A stretch of 64,000 nucleotides of DNA from an uncultured Bacteroidales bacterium (lineage in GTDB: Bacteria > Bacteroidota > Bacteroidia > Bacteroidales > P3). The DNA lies in contig ONEY01000003.1 of the NCBI GenBank assembly GCA_900316965.1, forward strand, positions 1 to 64,000. Reading direction: 5' to 3'. Positions 20,001 through 28,306 of this stretch are shown here, piece by piece (positions within the stretch are counted from its first letter, which is position 1; every line of letters starts with the position of its first letter). Both the position numbers and the translations under genes were made by a program. Below the pieces are notes generated by a model, which searched no databases, was not told where the DNA came from, and worked only from the letters and a program-made list of their open reading frames with translations.

Positions 20001-20583
20001 GAAGCAAGTGCTGGGCGTGTTCGTGACAGAGGTGTATAAGACGCTGAAGAACAAAGTCGACATCGCTCCTCTGCACAACAACGTGATTCCATACAATATC
20101 GATGAAGAAAAGACTAATTTGCCTCTGGCGGCAGAAGACTACGAGTGCTATCAGTGGAATAATGCGTCAAGCCCATTTGGCAATGGTAAAACAATCCTCG
20201 TTGGATGCTACAAAGACAAGAAACATCTTGACTGGATACAGAAACAAGGTATCTACAATATCCGACTTGGGAAAAGAAAAGGCTCAATGAGTGGAGAATC
20301 GGAGATGTTTGAGAGGACTTCGCATCTAGTGCTTTACGATTTGAAAAATCCCGACAAACAGATGGTTTATAGTATTGAATCATGCGAGGAATTGAGTGGT
20401 GAACAAATGAAAGCAATAGGTTATCCCACAAAGAATCCAGGCAAGAAGTATATGACGTTCAAGATAGTGGAATCATCATTGAACGCGCAAGACCATAATA
20501 ACCAGAGTTTGATAGATCAAATATCAAAAGACCACCCAGAACACGAAAAGGGTGCTCCCGTGTTCTTGGTAATGGACGCATAG
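17086..20583 (+). CDS. hsdR: Type I restriction endonuclease subunit R
   Basis: An 1165-residue motor and nuclease subunit that translocates DNA with ATP and cuts unmodified DNA. The PD-(D/E)xK-type nuclease site is visible as DLVIFLNGLAIISFELKCN (Asp about 138, Glu-x-Lys about 152-154). The helicase part has Walker A HSAGSGKTKT (about 309-318), motif II IIDEAHSS (about 416-423), the FTATPKPTTL motif and a late QTLSRLNRICP motif VI. The C-terminal 300 residues are helical. It is the last gene of the operon; its stop codon is directly followed by repeat copy A. Confidence 0.94.
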   Translation: MNTILSEKDYQKYILQRLVENGYVIRQADNYDRRFAMDPEMLFQFLEATQPQKMAKVKNALKENYREGFLNFLNLEICKSSRSLIDVLKHGIEIANVKLDLLYTKPATSINEKLMAKANKNIFSVMEEVWASDKERIDLVIFLNGLAIISFELKCNQAGQNYTHAIHQYREDRDPKTRLFQKKAGCFVNFAMDLEEVYMATELRGLETSFLPFNIGRGEGINTGKGNPIYKDRYSVSYMWEDILTKDTLYDLIGRFVFVEKTEKKDKVTGKKHIVEHPIFPRYHQMRTIRKVVDDLMVNHTSQNYLIQHSAGSGKTKTIAWLAHRLASLHDLEDKQIFDNIVIVTDRVVVDRQLQDAVRQIDHKSGLIKVMDDNCSADDLRRALEGNTKIIATTIQKFLYIVDTIKKINNKHFAVIIDEAHSSTAGKDMGAVTQVLGKGREVEDDELEQDDIFTAEIRANGKQPNVSMFAFTATPKPTTLALFGRPGKSGKNEAFDLYSMKQAIEEEFILDVLSNYMEYKTYYDINKTIEADPMYKSGKAKKKIARLVDLTDENIEKRTEIIIEHFREVVMQELGGTAKAMVVTASRPAAVKYKLAFEKYISKHGYSDMACFVAFSGKVKLSEHPDTEYTEMGMNGISEKALPEAFDKDENRILLVANKYQTGFDQPRLCAMYVLKKLKKIAAVQTLSRLNRICPPYKKKTFILDFCNTYEDIKKSFAPYYTATILDNNITPSDIYKLETKLDGFGVLDEYDIDNFSELITIAKPTDRQKMQMTGYLQKAERKANALSEEDKKDFVANLKRFVRFYEFVIMASHFEDIELHKKYKFCSNLQSWFKKDQSGEGFSLKDQIVANNFLNKLQGEYKKPDLVADPYVKLPEAETQLSEDEEKKLSEIIEEINNRTGNNFDKDVAAQSMLQIKEILLKSQKLQQSALVNSEDEFKFSYFDDIDDALVQGLEQNQDFFSMLLSNPEIKKQVLGVFVTEVYKTLKNKVDIAPLHNNVIPYNIDEEKTNLPLAAEDYECYQWNNASSPFGNGKTILVGCYKDKKHLDWIQKQGIYNIRLGKRKGSMSGESEMFERTSHLVLYDLKNPDKQMVYSIESCEELSGEQMKAIGYPTKNPGKKYMTFKIVESSLNAQDHNNQSLIDQISKDHPEHEKGAPVFLVMDA

Positions 20584-20889
20584 ATTTAACCCAAATCGAT
20601 CGTTAGGATTTTTGTCCGATTGGTATTTGTTTCAAGCGGATTGGCCGCACCGCTGGTGCAGGCGTAACTGGTACAAGCTCCTGTGGAGCACGTAAAGCTG
20701 ATTTGTGTGTGGCAAATCAAGACTGGATTATGGACACATGATATCGAACGTTACTCAAGGTGAGAGCAGAGCAAGCTTGCTTGTTTTGCCGAACCCTGGT
20801 AACGTCAGGGGACATAAAGAAATGCTGATATGGCATAAATAGAACTATAAAGGGGGCATTATAACGAATAGTCGGTCTACTGACCGATT
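20584..20889 (+). repeat. Dispersed repeat, copy A
   Basis: This fills most of the 393-bp gap after hsdR. It aligns with copy B (28307-28539) over its first 150 bp and last 80 bp. Shared stretches include GATTGGTATTTGTTTCAA and TGACCGATT. Copy A has about 75 extra bases in the middle (roughly 20736-20810) that fold well: CGTTAC/GTAACG outside and the 12-bp palindrome AGCAAGCTTGCT inside. A 6-bp TCGGTC/GACCGA hairpin lies near the right end. Minus-strand reading gives peptides similar in A and B (AANPLETNTN against AANLIETNTN), but copy A is frameshifted. Neither an IS nor an RNA family was recognised. Confidence 0.7.
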
Positions 20890-20895
20890 GGGGTT

Positions 20896-20914
20896 TAACA
20901 ACCCCTCATCTTAT
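20896..20914 (+). repeat. Right 19-bp direct repeat of the defence island
   Basis: Exact second copy of the repeat at 11035-11053, six bases after the end of repeat copy A. Here the CCCC of the repeat can pair with a GGGG just upstream (20890-20893) to form a small hairpin, which the left copy lacks. Confidence 0.7.
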
Positions 20915-20976
20915 TAAGTATATAACCTACTAAATCTCGTGCAGCCGAAAATAATCAACGATCATTTTGATGTACG

Positions 20977-23388
20977 TCACTTGCTCAGACTATAGGGCTT
21001 TGTTTCTGATTGCTGGAAGAGTTTCTTGTTGGGTCTGCTACCCATGTCGAACTCAAGAGTGCCCCCCTGCATCAGCATATCGTATGTGACGTATGCCTGG
21101 TTATACGCCATGCCGTTCCAACGCACATGTTGTATGTAACGGTTCTTGTCGCTAACTTTTGGTGCTTTTATCTCGAGGTATCTGCCACTGCCCATGCGCA
21201 CTTTCATGTAGGGCAGGTATGGAGCACCAATAACATACTGTCCGCTGCCGGGACATACGGGGTAAAACCCCATGGCGCTAAAGACGTACCATGCCGACAT
21301 CTGACCGCAGTCATCGTTGCCGCATAGACCGTCGATATGGTTGCGGTACATCTTATTCATCACCTCGCGTACCCAGTACTGCGTCTTCCACGGTTGCGAG
21401 GTCCACATGTAGAGATAGGGAATATGATGGGACGGCTCGTTGCCGTGTACATATCCGCCTAACATCCCCTCGCGGGTGACATCCTCGGTCTCAGCAAAGA
21501 ACACGTCTGGCACATGCATGGTGAAGAGGGTGTCCAGTTTGCGCACAAAGGCCTTCTCTCCTCCCATCAGCTTCATCATTCCGTTCACATCGTGCGGCAC
21601 ATAGAAACTATAGTTCCACGCATTGCCTTCAATCAAGCCCTCGCCACTGGTGGAAAGCAACGAATAGGGGGTCTTCCAGCTGCCATCGCTGTAACGCGCG
21701 CGGACAAAGCCGTCCTTATACACATTGCGGTAACTCAACGCCCTCTGACGATAGCTCTCTCGCACAGAATCTTCATAGGCTTTCGCCTCGGGCAGAAAAT
21801 ACCCCAGATGGTTCTCCATCGCCCAATAGACGCACCAGTCCTCATAAGCGTTCTCTAGGGTGACGGATGTCCCGTTGCGACTCTTGTCGAAAGGCACATA
21901 GCCCAGCTCTTTGTATAAACCGGTAAAGTCGTAGTAGTCCACATTGGAGGTGGAGAAGATGGAATGCATGGTTTCAATTTTTTGCTTAATGTCGGCATGG
22001 AGCGTGTTGACGGCGGCATCCACCATAACGGAAACGCCATGATAGCCTATCATGCACCAGTTCTCGCCGCCATGATGGCTCCATACGGGCAGCATGTGCT
22101 GCTGACTGCGCAGAAAATGCTGGTAGAGGGAGTATGCTAGGTCGCGACTGAGGGTGGTGTCGGTGAGGTTGATGAGGGGGTGCAAAGCACGATAGGTGTC
22201 CCACAACGAGAAAATGGTGTATCGGGTGCGACCATCTTCGTTTTTTTTATCAACATCTTGATAAACTGAGGGGTTTATCATAGTATGGTAATAGGAAGTA
22301 TACAGCATGGCCAGCGCGTCGTCAGGGCCTTGAGCCTCGATACGTCCTAGCATCTGCTCCCAACTCTGGCGGGTCTGCTCACGCACCTCGTCGAAATGGC
22401 TGCTACTTCTCGGGGCGCCTTGATCTGAAACTGACACAAGCATGTCGCCGTATTTCAACAGCTTGGCTGGCCGGGAGTACATGTTTCCCTCTTGCAATAC
22501 TGCGAGTGAAGCGCCTTCGGTACTATTGGGTGAGAGCCCCACAACCACCATTAGGGTGTCGCTGCCATCATCCTCAAACTCAAACCAGCACACTGGCTTG
22601 CGTCCCGCCATCTCGGGGAAATTATGCTCTTGGTCGAAACGATTCCAGAAGCCGTTGTACGTCCGCGGGGCAAAATCATGGTAGCCATACTGCTTGATGG
22701 GCTTGTTGAACTGTATATAGTAGTACAACTTGCGCGAGCGGTTCCATCCACTGGTCATACGCCAACCACTGAGGCTGGATGGACTGTCTACGTTGCACTG
22801 CGCCCACAGCACTTTGCCGTCGTAGTTGTAGATGCCATGATTGAGGTCAAGGATAATCTTCTGTGCCGCCCCTTGGGGGAAAATGTAGCGGTGCACGCCA
22901 CAACGCTTTGTGGCGGTCAGTTCGCAACGAATGTTGTCGTCGTCGAGGGTGACGGCGTAGTAGCCGGGTTCGGCCACCTCGGTCTCATGTTTGAAACGCT
23001 GGCGGTAACCCCCGTCGGGATTGTCAGAGGTGCCGGAATGAAGCTTGGTCTTGCCACTGTAGGGCATAATCAAAATGTCGCCGAGGTCGCTGTGTCCCGT
23101 GCCGCTGAAATGGGTGTGGCTGAAACCTACAATACTGCTATCGCTATGCTGATAACCGGCGCAGTAATCATAAACTCGAGGTTGATATACTCCGTTGATG
23201 TTGTGGGGTATGGTATCGGTGTCGGGGCTCAGTTGCACAAAGCCGTAAGGATAGCAAGCACCCGGGAAGGTATGGCCCATGCCGTTGGTGCCGATAAAGA
23301 CATTCACATGGCTCGTCGGACTTTGCGCCATGACAGTAACTGCCAGGCTAAACAGTATGGATGTTAGGAATAATTTATTAATATTCAT
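20977..23388 (-). CDS. GH92 family alpha-mannosidase, exported
   Basis: An 803-residue exo-acting mannosidase. GH92 enzymes are calcium-dependent and usually cleave alpha-1,2-, 1,3- or 1,4-linked mannose by inversion. The start chosen at 23388 gives a clean signal peptide (MNINKLFLTSILFSL to AQ, about 22 residues); an earlier in-frame start at 23430 would spoil it. Family marks are VNVFIGTNGMGHTFPGA near the N-terminus, GFSHTHFSGTG, and the strong C-terminal GNDDCGQMSAWYVFSAMGF with YPVCPGSGQY. It lacks a lipobox, so it is probably periplasmic. It is divergent from the GH106 gene, with overlapping promoters. Confidence 0.92.
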   Translation of the reverse strand: MNINKLFLTSILFSLAVTVMAQSPTSHVNVFIGTNGMGHTFPGACYPYGFVQLSPDTDTIPHNINGVYQPRVYDYCAGYQHSDSSIVGFSHTHFSGTGHSDLGDILIMPYSGKTKLHSGTSDNPDGGYRQRFKHETEVAEPGYYAVTLDDDNIRCELTATKRCGVHRYIFPQGAAQKIILDLNHGIYNYDGKVLWAQCNVDSPSSLSGWRMTSGWNRSRKLYYYIQFNKPIKQYGYHDFAPRTYNGFWNRFDQEHNFPEMAGRKPVCWFEFEDDGSDTLMVVVGLSPNSTEGASLAVLQEGNMYSRPAKLLKYGDMLVSVSDQGAPRSSSHFDEVREQTRQSWEQMLGRIEAQGPDDALAMLYTSYYHTMINPSVYQDVDKKNEDGRTRYTIFSLWDTYRALHPLINLTDTTLSRDLAYSLYQHFLRSQQHMLPVWSHHGGENWCMIGYHGVSVMVDAAVNTLHADIKQKIETMHSIFSTSNVDYYDFTGLYKELGYVPFDKSRNGTSVTLENAYEDWCVYWAMENHLGYFLPEAKAYEDSVRESYRQRALSYRNVYKDGFVRARYSDGSWKTPYSLLSTSGEGLIEGNAWNYSFYVPHDVNGMMKLMGGEKAFVRKLDTLFTMHVPDVFFAETEDVTREGMLGGYVHGNEPSHHIPYLYMWTSQPWKTQYWVREVMNKMYRNHIDGLCGNDDCGQMSAWYVFSAMGFYPVCPGSGQYVIGAPYLPYMKVRMGSGRYLEIKAPKVSDKNRYIQHVRWNGMAYNQAYVTYDMLMQGGTLEFDMGSRPNKKLFQQSETKPYSLSK

Positions 23389-23427
23389 TGTTTTTAACTC
23401 TTTTCGGCAACAATGCCAACTAAAATG

Positions 23428-23461
23428 CAAAAATACAAATTATTATTTGTATCTTTGCAAA
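23428..23461 (-). promoter_or_regulatory. Promoter of the GH92 gene
   Basis: On the minus strand TTTG (23458-23461) and TATTTTTG (23428-23435) are 22 bp apart, close to the Bacteroidota spacing, and end 40 bp before the GH92 start. The -33 TTTG is half of the palindrome TTTGCAAA at 23454-23461, whose other half belongs to the opposite promoter. Confidence 0.6.
23450..23457 (+). promoter_or_regulatory. -7 box of the GH106 gene
   Basis: TATCTTTG fits TAnnTTTG and lies 14 bp before the ATG at 23471, so the leader would be very short. No TTTG is found 19-21 bp upstream; activation by a regulator is possible. Confidence 0.5.
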
Positions 23462-23470
23462 AAAAATAAC

Positions 23471-26248
23471 ATGCGAAAAAAACTCTGCTGGCTCTCACTG
23501 TTGCTGTTATGCACACTGGCGCTCCATGCTCAGAGGGATGCTCGTCTCGACCCCTATCGACCCTGGGTTCGTTGGTGGTGGAATGGGAACAAGGTGGACA
23601 CCCTGGAGTTGAAGCGTGAGTTGCAACTACTATATGATGCCGGCATCGGCGGCGTGGAGATCAACCCCATCGAGTTTCCTTCCAAACGCTGCGACAGCCT
23701 GGGTATCGCCTCGCTGAAGTGGCTCAGCGACGACTGGATCACCGCCCTGGAGGCAACCCTGCGCGAAGCCCGACGCCTCGGCATGGGCTGCGACCTGCTG
23801 GTAGGCAGCGGATGGCCCTTCGGCATGGAGACGATACCGATGAAACAACGCGCACAGGTGATGCTCACCTACGCCACCGAGATTGATTGGTCGAACAATA
23901 CCAACAACGAACCTTTTGTTATCACAAAGCAACAGATATTTGATGCCGTAGACCCCAAAGTGACTGAACCCAATGCCGACCGCCAGTTTGAGTTGGTGGA
24001 CCTCTTCGTGGTTCCCGACTCGGTATACAGCATCTATCAGCGCAACGACTACTATCCCCTCGGCGATACCATACGGCTTTATCCGCTCGAACAAATCGCC
24101 ACAGGCTGGCATTCCTCGCCCAATAACAAATACGTGCTTTATGCCCTGGTGCGTTGCACCTCCTTTGCCAGCGTCATCAATGGAGCCCCCGGTGCGTCGG
24201 GGCCCATCCTCGACCACATGAACGGCGAGGCAGTACGGCATTTTCTCAACAATCTGTCGCTGAAACTAGTACGACGCCTAGGTCCTTTGAAACGGTGGCT
24301 GCGAGCCTGTTTTGTCGACAGCATGGAGCTGGAAGGCGCCAACTGGACAACCGATTTCGCCGACGAGTTCCTCCGCCGGCGAGGCTACGACGTGATGCCT
24401 TGGCTGCCTTTCACCATGTTCAAAACGGGCCGTCTGGGCGATGTGGTCAGCTACGACTACGGCGCCCACCAGTCACCCGACTTCAAGCGGCAGGTGCAGC
24501 AGGTGCGCTACGACTTTGAACTCACCAAGGCGGAACTGCTCCACGAGCGGTTCACCACGGTCTTCGCCAACTGGTGCCGCGAGGAGGGTGTCCTGTCGCG
24601 CGGACAAGCCTACGGGCGAGGATTCTTCCCGCTGGAGAGCAGCATGGTATACGACATACCCGAAGGCGAGAGCTGGACCACCAACTACTTGCGACACCGT
24701 GTGGGTGAAGAGATGGGCGACGAGGACTACCGCCGTGGACGCGCCTACACCATGATCAACAAATATGTCTCCTCGGCAGCGCACCAGACCGGCAAGCGAA
24801 TCGTCAGCGCGGAGGAAATGACCAACACCTACCGCCTCTTCGAGACCACCCTCGAGCTGCTCAAGCTGGGCAGCGACATGAGCGCCATCAGCGGTGTCAC
24901 CCACTCTGTGTGGCACGGCTTCAACTATTCGCCCCCCGATGCTGGCTTCCCCGGATGGGTGCAGTACGGCAGCTACCTCAACGAGCAGAACAGCTGGTGG
25001 CCCTACTTCCGACTGCTCAACGACTACCGTGCCCGCATGAGCGCCCTGCTGCAGAACGCCGAGATGCAGACCGACATCGCCATCGTGCTGCCCACCGACC
25101 GTATGTGGGCCGAAATAGGCGTGCAGACGGAGCCTTTCCCCTACTATCCCAAGGGCAGCATCTATGAGGTGCCGCAGCTGCTGTGGGAGGCCATCCATAA
25201 GAACGGCGGCAACTGCGATTTCATCTCCCCATGGCAACTATCCCAATCGCAATGGGTGGGCGATTTTCTCCGCTATGGCGAGAAACACTACGCGGCATTG
25301 CTCATCATCAACGACAATGCCTTGAGTATCATTCGCAAGCAGGACACGCTTCGCGTGCCGCTGCCTGTCGACGGCCATTACCTGGAATGGTACGCCGAGG
25401 TGCAACACCAACAGCAGTTGCCCCATGCCGTCACCATAGAGCAGCCGGACCGTTACCTGATGCAAAACCACTACCGCAACGACAAGGGCGACCACATTTT
25501 CCTTTTCCTCAATGCCCATCTGCGACAGGCCGTCGCCTCCACCGTCCACTTCCCCAGCGAGTTAATCAACGAGACAGTCATATGGACCTTGGATTGCAAC
25601 TCTGGCAAATGCCGCACCATCCAGTTAGATGACAGCAACGGCTTTTGGCTCTATCTGCCTCCCACGGAGAGCATGGTGGTGGTAATTTCCGATGCCATGG
25701 GTGACATCGACTGGAGTAGGCTGCAACAGCAGTGGCATCCAGCCTACGACGAAGGGACCCACCAATTCACCATCCCCATGCAGTGGCACGTGCAGCTGCA
25801 CCATGCCATAGAGGGTTGGACCCAGGACACGGTGATGGAGCAACTTGTAGATCTGCGTCAGACACAATACGCCCACTTCTCAGGCACCATCACCTACACC
25901 GCCCATCTCCACCTCGACAGCGCAAACCTCGATACTTTACAAGGCGTACAGTACACTCCCGCCAGTCTCGACATGATGGATTTAGGGGAGGTCTACGACA
26001 TCTGTCAGCTTTGGGTCAACGGAGTGGACTGCGGCGTGAAATGGTATGGCCGCCGCATCTACGATAATATCGACGGTCTCTTTCACCCAGGCGACAACAC
26101 CATTGTAATCAAAGTCACCACTACCCTCAACAACTACGTCCACACCCTTACCGACGACAAGGTCGTGCAGCATTTTGTCCTCAAACGCAACATCCCCACC
26201 ACACCCGCCGGCCTCGTCGGTTTCAATGGTAGAATAACCTTTTATTAG
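23471..26248 (+). CDS. GH106-like alpha-L-rhamnosidase, exported
   Basis: A 925-residue exported enzyme of the GH106 type, predicted to remove terminal alpha-L-rhamnose, for example from rhamnogalacturonan or plant glycosides. The start at 23471 gives a signal peptide (MRKKLCWLSLLLLCTLALHAQ). The first catalytic-domain block WVRWWWNGNKVDTLELKREL with GIGGVEINPI, and GCDLLVGSGWPFG, are typical. SMELEGANWTTDFADEF and SAEEMTNTYRLFE carry conserved acidic residues that may include the catalytic ones. The C-terminal part (about 790-925) looks like a beta-sandwich (YDICQLWVNGVDCGVKWYGRR). It is followed by the GH28-like gene 95 bp later. Confidence 0.85.
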   Translation: MRKKLCWLSLLLLCTLALHAQRDARLDPYRPWVRWWWNGNKVDTLELKRELQLLYDAGIGGVEINPIEFPSKRCDSLGIASLKWLSDDWITALEATLREARRLGMGCDLLVGSGWPFGMETIPMKQRAQVMLTYATEIDWSNNTNNEPFVITKQQIFDAVDPKVTEPNADRQFELVDLFVVPDSVYSIYQRNDYYPLGDTIRLYPLEQIATGWHSSPNNKYVLYALVRCTSFASVINGAPGASGPILDHMNGEAVRHFLNNLSLKLVRRLGPLKRWLRACFVDSMELEGANWTTDFADEFLRRRGYDVMPWLPFTMFKTGRLGDVVSYDYGAHQSPDFKRQVQQVRYDFELTKAELLHERFTTVFANWCREEGVLSRGQAYGRGFFPLESSMVYDIPEGESWTTNYLRHRVGEEMGDEDYRRGRAYTMINKYVSSAAHQTGKRIVSAEEMTNTYRLFETTLELLKLGSDMSAISGVTHSVWHGFNYSPPDAGFPGWVQYGSYLNEQNSWWPYFRLLNDYRARMSALLQNAEMQTDIAIVLPTDRMWAEIGVQTEPFPYYPKGSIYEVPQLLWEAIHKNGGNCDFISPWQLSQSQWVGDFLRYGEKHYAALLIINDNALSIIRKQDTLRVPLPVDGHYLEWYAEVQHQQQLPHAVTIEQPDRYLMQNHYRNDKGDHIFLFLNAHLRQAVASTVHFPSELINETVIWTLDCNSGKCRTIQLDDSNGFWLYLPPTESMVVVISDAMGDIDWSRLQQQWHPAYDEGTHQFTIPMQWHVQLHHAIEGWTQDTVMEQLVDLRQTQYAHFSGTITYTAHLHLDSANLDTLQGVQYTPASLDMMDLGEVYDICQLWVNGVDCGVKWYGRRIYDNIDGLFHPGDNTIVIKVTTTLNNYVHTLTDDKVVQHFVLKRNIPTTPAGLVGFNGRITFY

Positions 26249-26343
26249 ATGTATGATGTGTGATGTATTTTTCTTTATTCCTTTTATCAACACCATTGCT
26301 TAATATTATCAATACCACTGCCAAATCCATTTCGCCACAGCCC

Positions 26344-28230
26344 ATGAAACGTATCTTTTTAATAATAGCACTTATCGCTGCTTGGCTGCCCTGCCAGGCA
26401 CAACGTCTATATGTTACCGACTTCGATGCCAAGGGCGACGGCGTCACCCTCTGCACCCGCAACCTGCAGGCTGCCATCGACAGCGCCAACGCAACATACA
26501 GACGGACCGGCACGAAACAGACCGTCGTCGTGCCACCGGGGCAGTATGTCAGCGGAACATTATACCTCCTTAGCGGCGTGACGCTCCACCTCGAGCGTGG
26601 CGCCACATTGCTGGGCTCCACTAACCCCTTCGACTATGTAAAGGACCCTTCCGTGCGCTGGACGGCCTTTATCTTCGCCATAAAGCAGCACGACATAGCC
26701 ATCACCGGTCAGGGCACCATCGACGGCCGCGGATGGGAGGTGGCCAACAATATGGTCAACTATATCCATCTTGGTCTCGTCGACGACCCGTTAAAATACG
26801 ACCGCCCTAATGAAACCAACCGCCCGGAAAATATCCATTTCCGTGAATGCGAAAATATAGTAGTCAGAGACATCACCCTCCGCAACCCTGCCAGCTGGAA
26901 CCAGCAGTACGACCAATGCCGCCATCTGCTCATCGAGAACCAGACTGTGGACAGCAAATGTTACTGGAACAACGACGGTGTCGACATCGTTGACTGCCAG
27001 CATGTGGTGATACGCAACTGTACAATGGATGCCGCCGATGACGTTTTCTGCTTCAAAAGCCACAGCGCCGACGGCATCTCTGAGGATGTGCTGGTGGAAA
27101 ACTGCACTGGCCGTTCCTCTGCCAACGGCATCAAGTTCGGCACCATGACCCGCGGCACTTTCCGCCATTTCCGTTTCCACAACATCACAATCTACGACAC
27201 TTACCGCAGCGCCATCACCATAGCATCCATGGATGGCGGAGCCCTGCAGGATATCGTCATCGACGGCCTCCGCGCAACCCATACTGGCAACGCCATCTTC
27301 CTTCGTTTCGCCGAACGGCGCCAGGGCATCATAGCCCCCTGCCTGAAGGATATCGTCATCAAAAACGTATATGTGGAAGTACCAGCCCAAAAGCCGGATG
27401 CGGGCTACAGCTACGAGGGTCCTGTGGAGGATCTGCCTCGCAACATTTCTCCTTCCTCCATCGTGGGCACCCCCGGACACAGGATTGAAAACATCACCCT
27501 CGAAAATGTCGAGATACACTACCCCGGCGGCAGTGACAGTAGCTATGCCTTTTGCAGCTCCGACGCCAAGTCGTTGGCAGCAATAGCGGAACGCACTACT
27601 CAGTACCCCGAGTTTTCCATGTTCAAGGAACTTCCCGCCTGGGGCCTCTACTTGCGACATGCCGACAATATCGTGCTTCGTAACGTCCATCTGACTGTGG
27701 ACAAACGGGACTACCGTCCCTGCATCGTCGCCGATGATGTCAACGGCCTCACCATCGTCGACTCTCGACCAACAACACCACAGACTCTTGTTGCCAACGG
27801 CTGCACCCATGTGAAGGCTCCCGGCTTTCGCATTGTGAAGCAGCGTCCTATTGACGCCTCATATGTCTATTCAACCACTTCGACTCAGGACAATACCGAC
27901 AACTATGGCAAACTTTACAAAGCCTCACGTTTCGGCATCAAAAACAACGGCACAACAATCAACACCAACTCCATACAACACGCCGTAAACTATATAGCAC
28001 AGCATGGCGGCGGCTGTTTGGAATTCTATGTTGGTCGCTATCTGACAGGAACGGTGTATATCCCAATCAACGTACATATACATCTGCATGAGGGCGCCAT
28101 CATTGTACCTTCACCTAACCCTTATGACCATCAACAGATAAGCCCTACGGCCCCACTGATATTCAAAGACCCCTCTGCCCGCCCGACAGGATTAGGCTTC
28201 ATAGAACAATTGCCTCAAATCAAACGTTAG
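26344..28230 (+). CDS. GH28-like polygalacturonase with a repeated N-terminal cap
   Basis: A 628-residue exported right-handed beta-helix protein with signal peptide MKRIFLIIALIAAWLPCQAQ. The start at 26344 is preferred over an in-frame ATG at 26260 because it begins the signal peptide. GH28 features: the N-terminal pectate-lyase-like cap (VTDFDAKGDGVTLCTRNLQ), NNDG at 209-212 for the usual NTD, and Asp232-Asp233 for the catalytic pair. The usual GHG is replaced by SSANGIKFGT. The last 90 residues (SRFGIKNNGTTINTNSIQHA, GGGCLEFYVGRYLTGTVYIP) repeat the start of the fold without a second helix. It probably hydrolyses galacturonan-type chains; the substrate is uncertain. Confidence 0.82.
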   Translation: MKRIFLIIALIAAWLPCQAQRLYVTDFDAKGDGVTLCTRNLQAAIDSANATYRRTGTKQTVVVPPGQYVSGTLYLLSGVTLHLERGATLLGSTNPFDYVKDPSVRWTAFIFAIKQHDIAITGQGTIDGRGWEVANNMVNYIHLGLVDDPLKYDRPNETNRPENIHFRECENIVVRDITLRNPASWNQQYDQCRHLLIENQTVDSKCYWNNDGVDIVDCQHVVIRNCTMDAADDVFCFKSHSADGISEDVLVENCTGRSSANGIKFGTMTRGTFRHFRFHNITIYDTYRSAITIASMDGGALQDIVIDGLRATHTGNAIFLRFAERRQGIIAPCLKDIVIKNVYVEVPAQKPDAGYSYEGPVEDLPRNISPSSIVGTPGHRIENITLENVEIHYPGGSDSSYAFCSSDAKSLAAIAERTTQYPEFSMFKELPAWGLYLRHADNIVLRNVHLTVDKRDYRPCIVADDVNGLTIVDSRPTTPQTLVANGCTHVKAPGFRIVKQRPIDASYVYSTTSTQDNTDNYGKLYKASRFGIKNNGTTINTNSIQHAVNYIAQHGGGCLEFYVGRYLTGTVYIPINVHIHLHEGAIIVPSPNPYDHQQISPTAPLIFKDPSARPTGLGFIEQLPQIKR

Positions 28231-28306
28231 CAAACAAGTGATCTCTAAAACAAACAACAAGGAAGGCATACAATTTTGACATTTGTGTCTGATTGCAAGC
28301 TGAAAT

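Noticed and set aside
11694-20583. Phase-variable hsdS shuffling locus
   Set aside because: Only one hsdS is present, with no second or partial copy and no recombinase or inverted repeats near it. Switching is suggested only for fic.
20584-20889. Integron attC site or group II intron
   Set aside because: ATTTAAC could pass as an R'' box, but no matching GTTRRRY is placed correctly, and no domain V-like intron hairpin or reverse transcriptase is seen.
24473-25237. 254-codon minus-strand frame opposite the GH106 gene
   Set aside because: Shadow of the rhamnosidase-like gene; composition is the complement of its codon usage.
26791-27810. 339-codon minus-strand frame opposite the GH28-like gene
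   Set aside because: Shadow of a GC-rich beta-helix gene; low-complexity Val/Asp/Gly composition and no motif.
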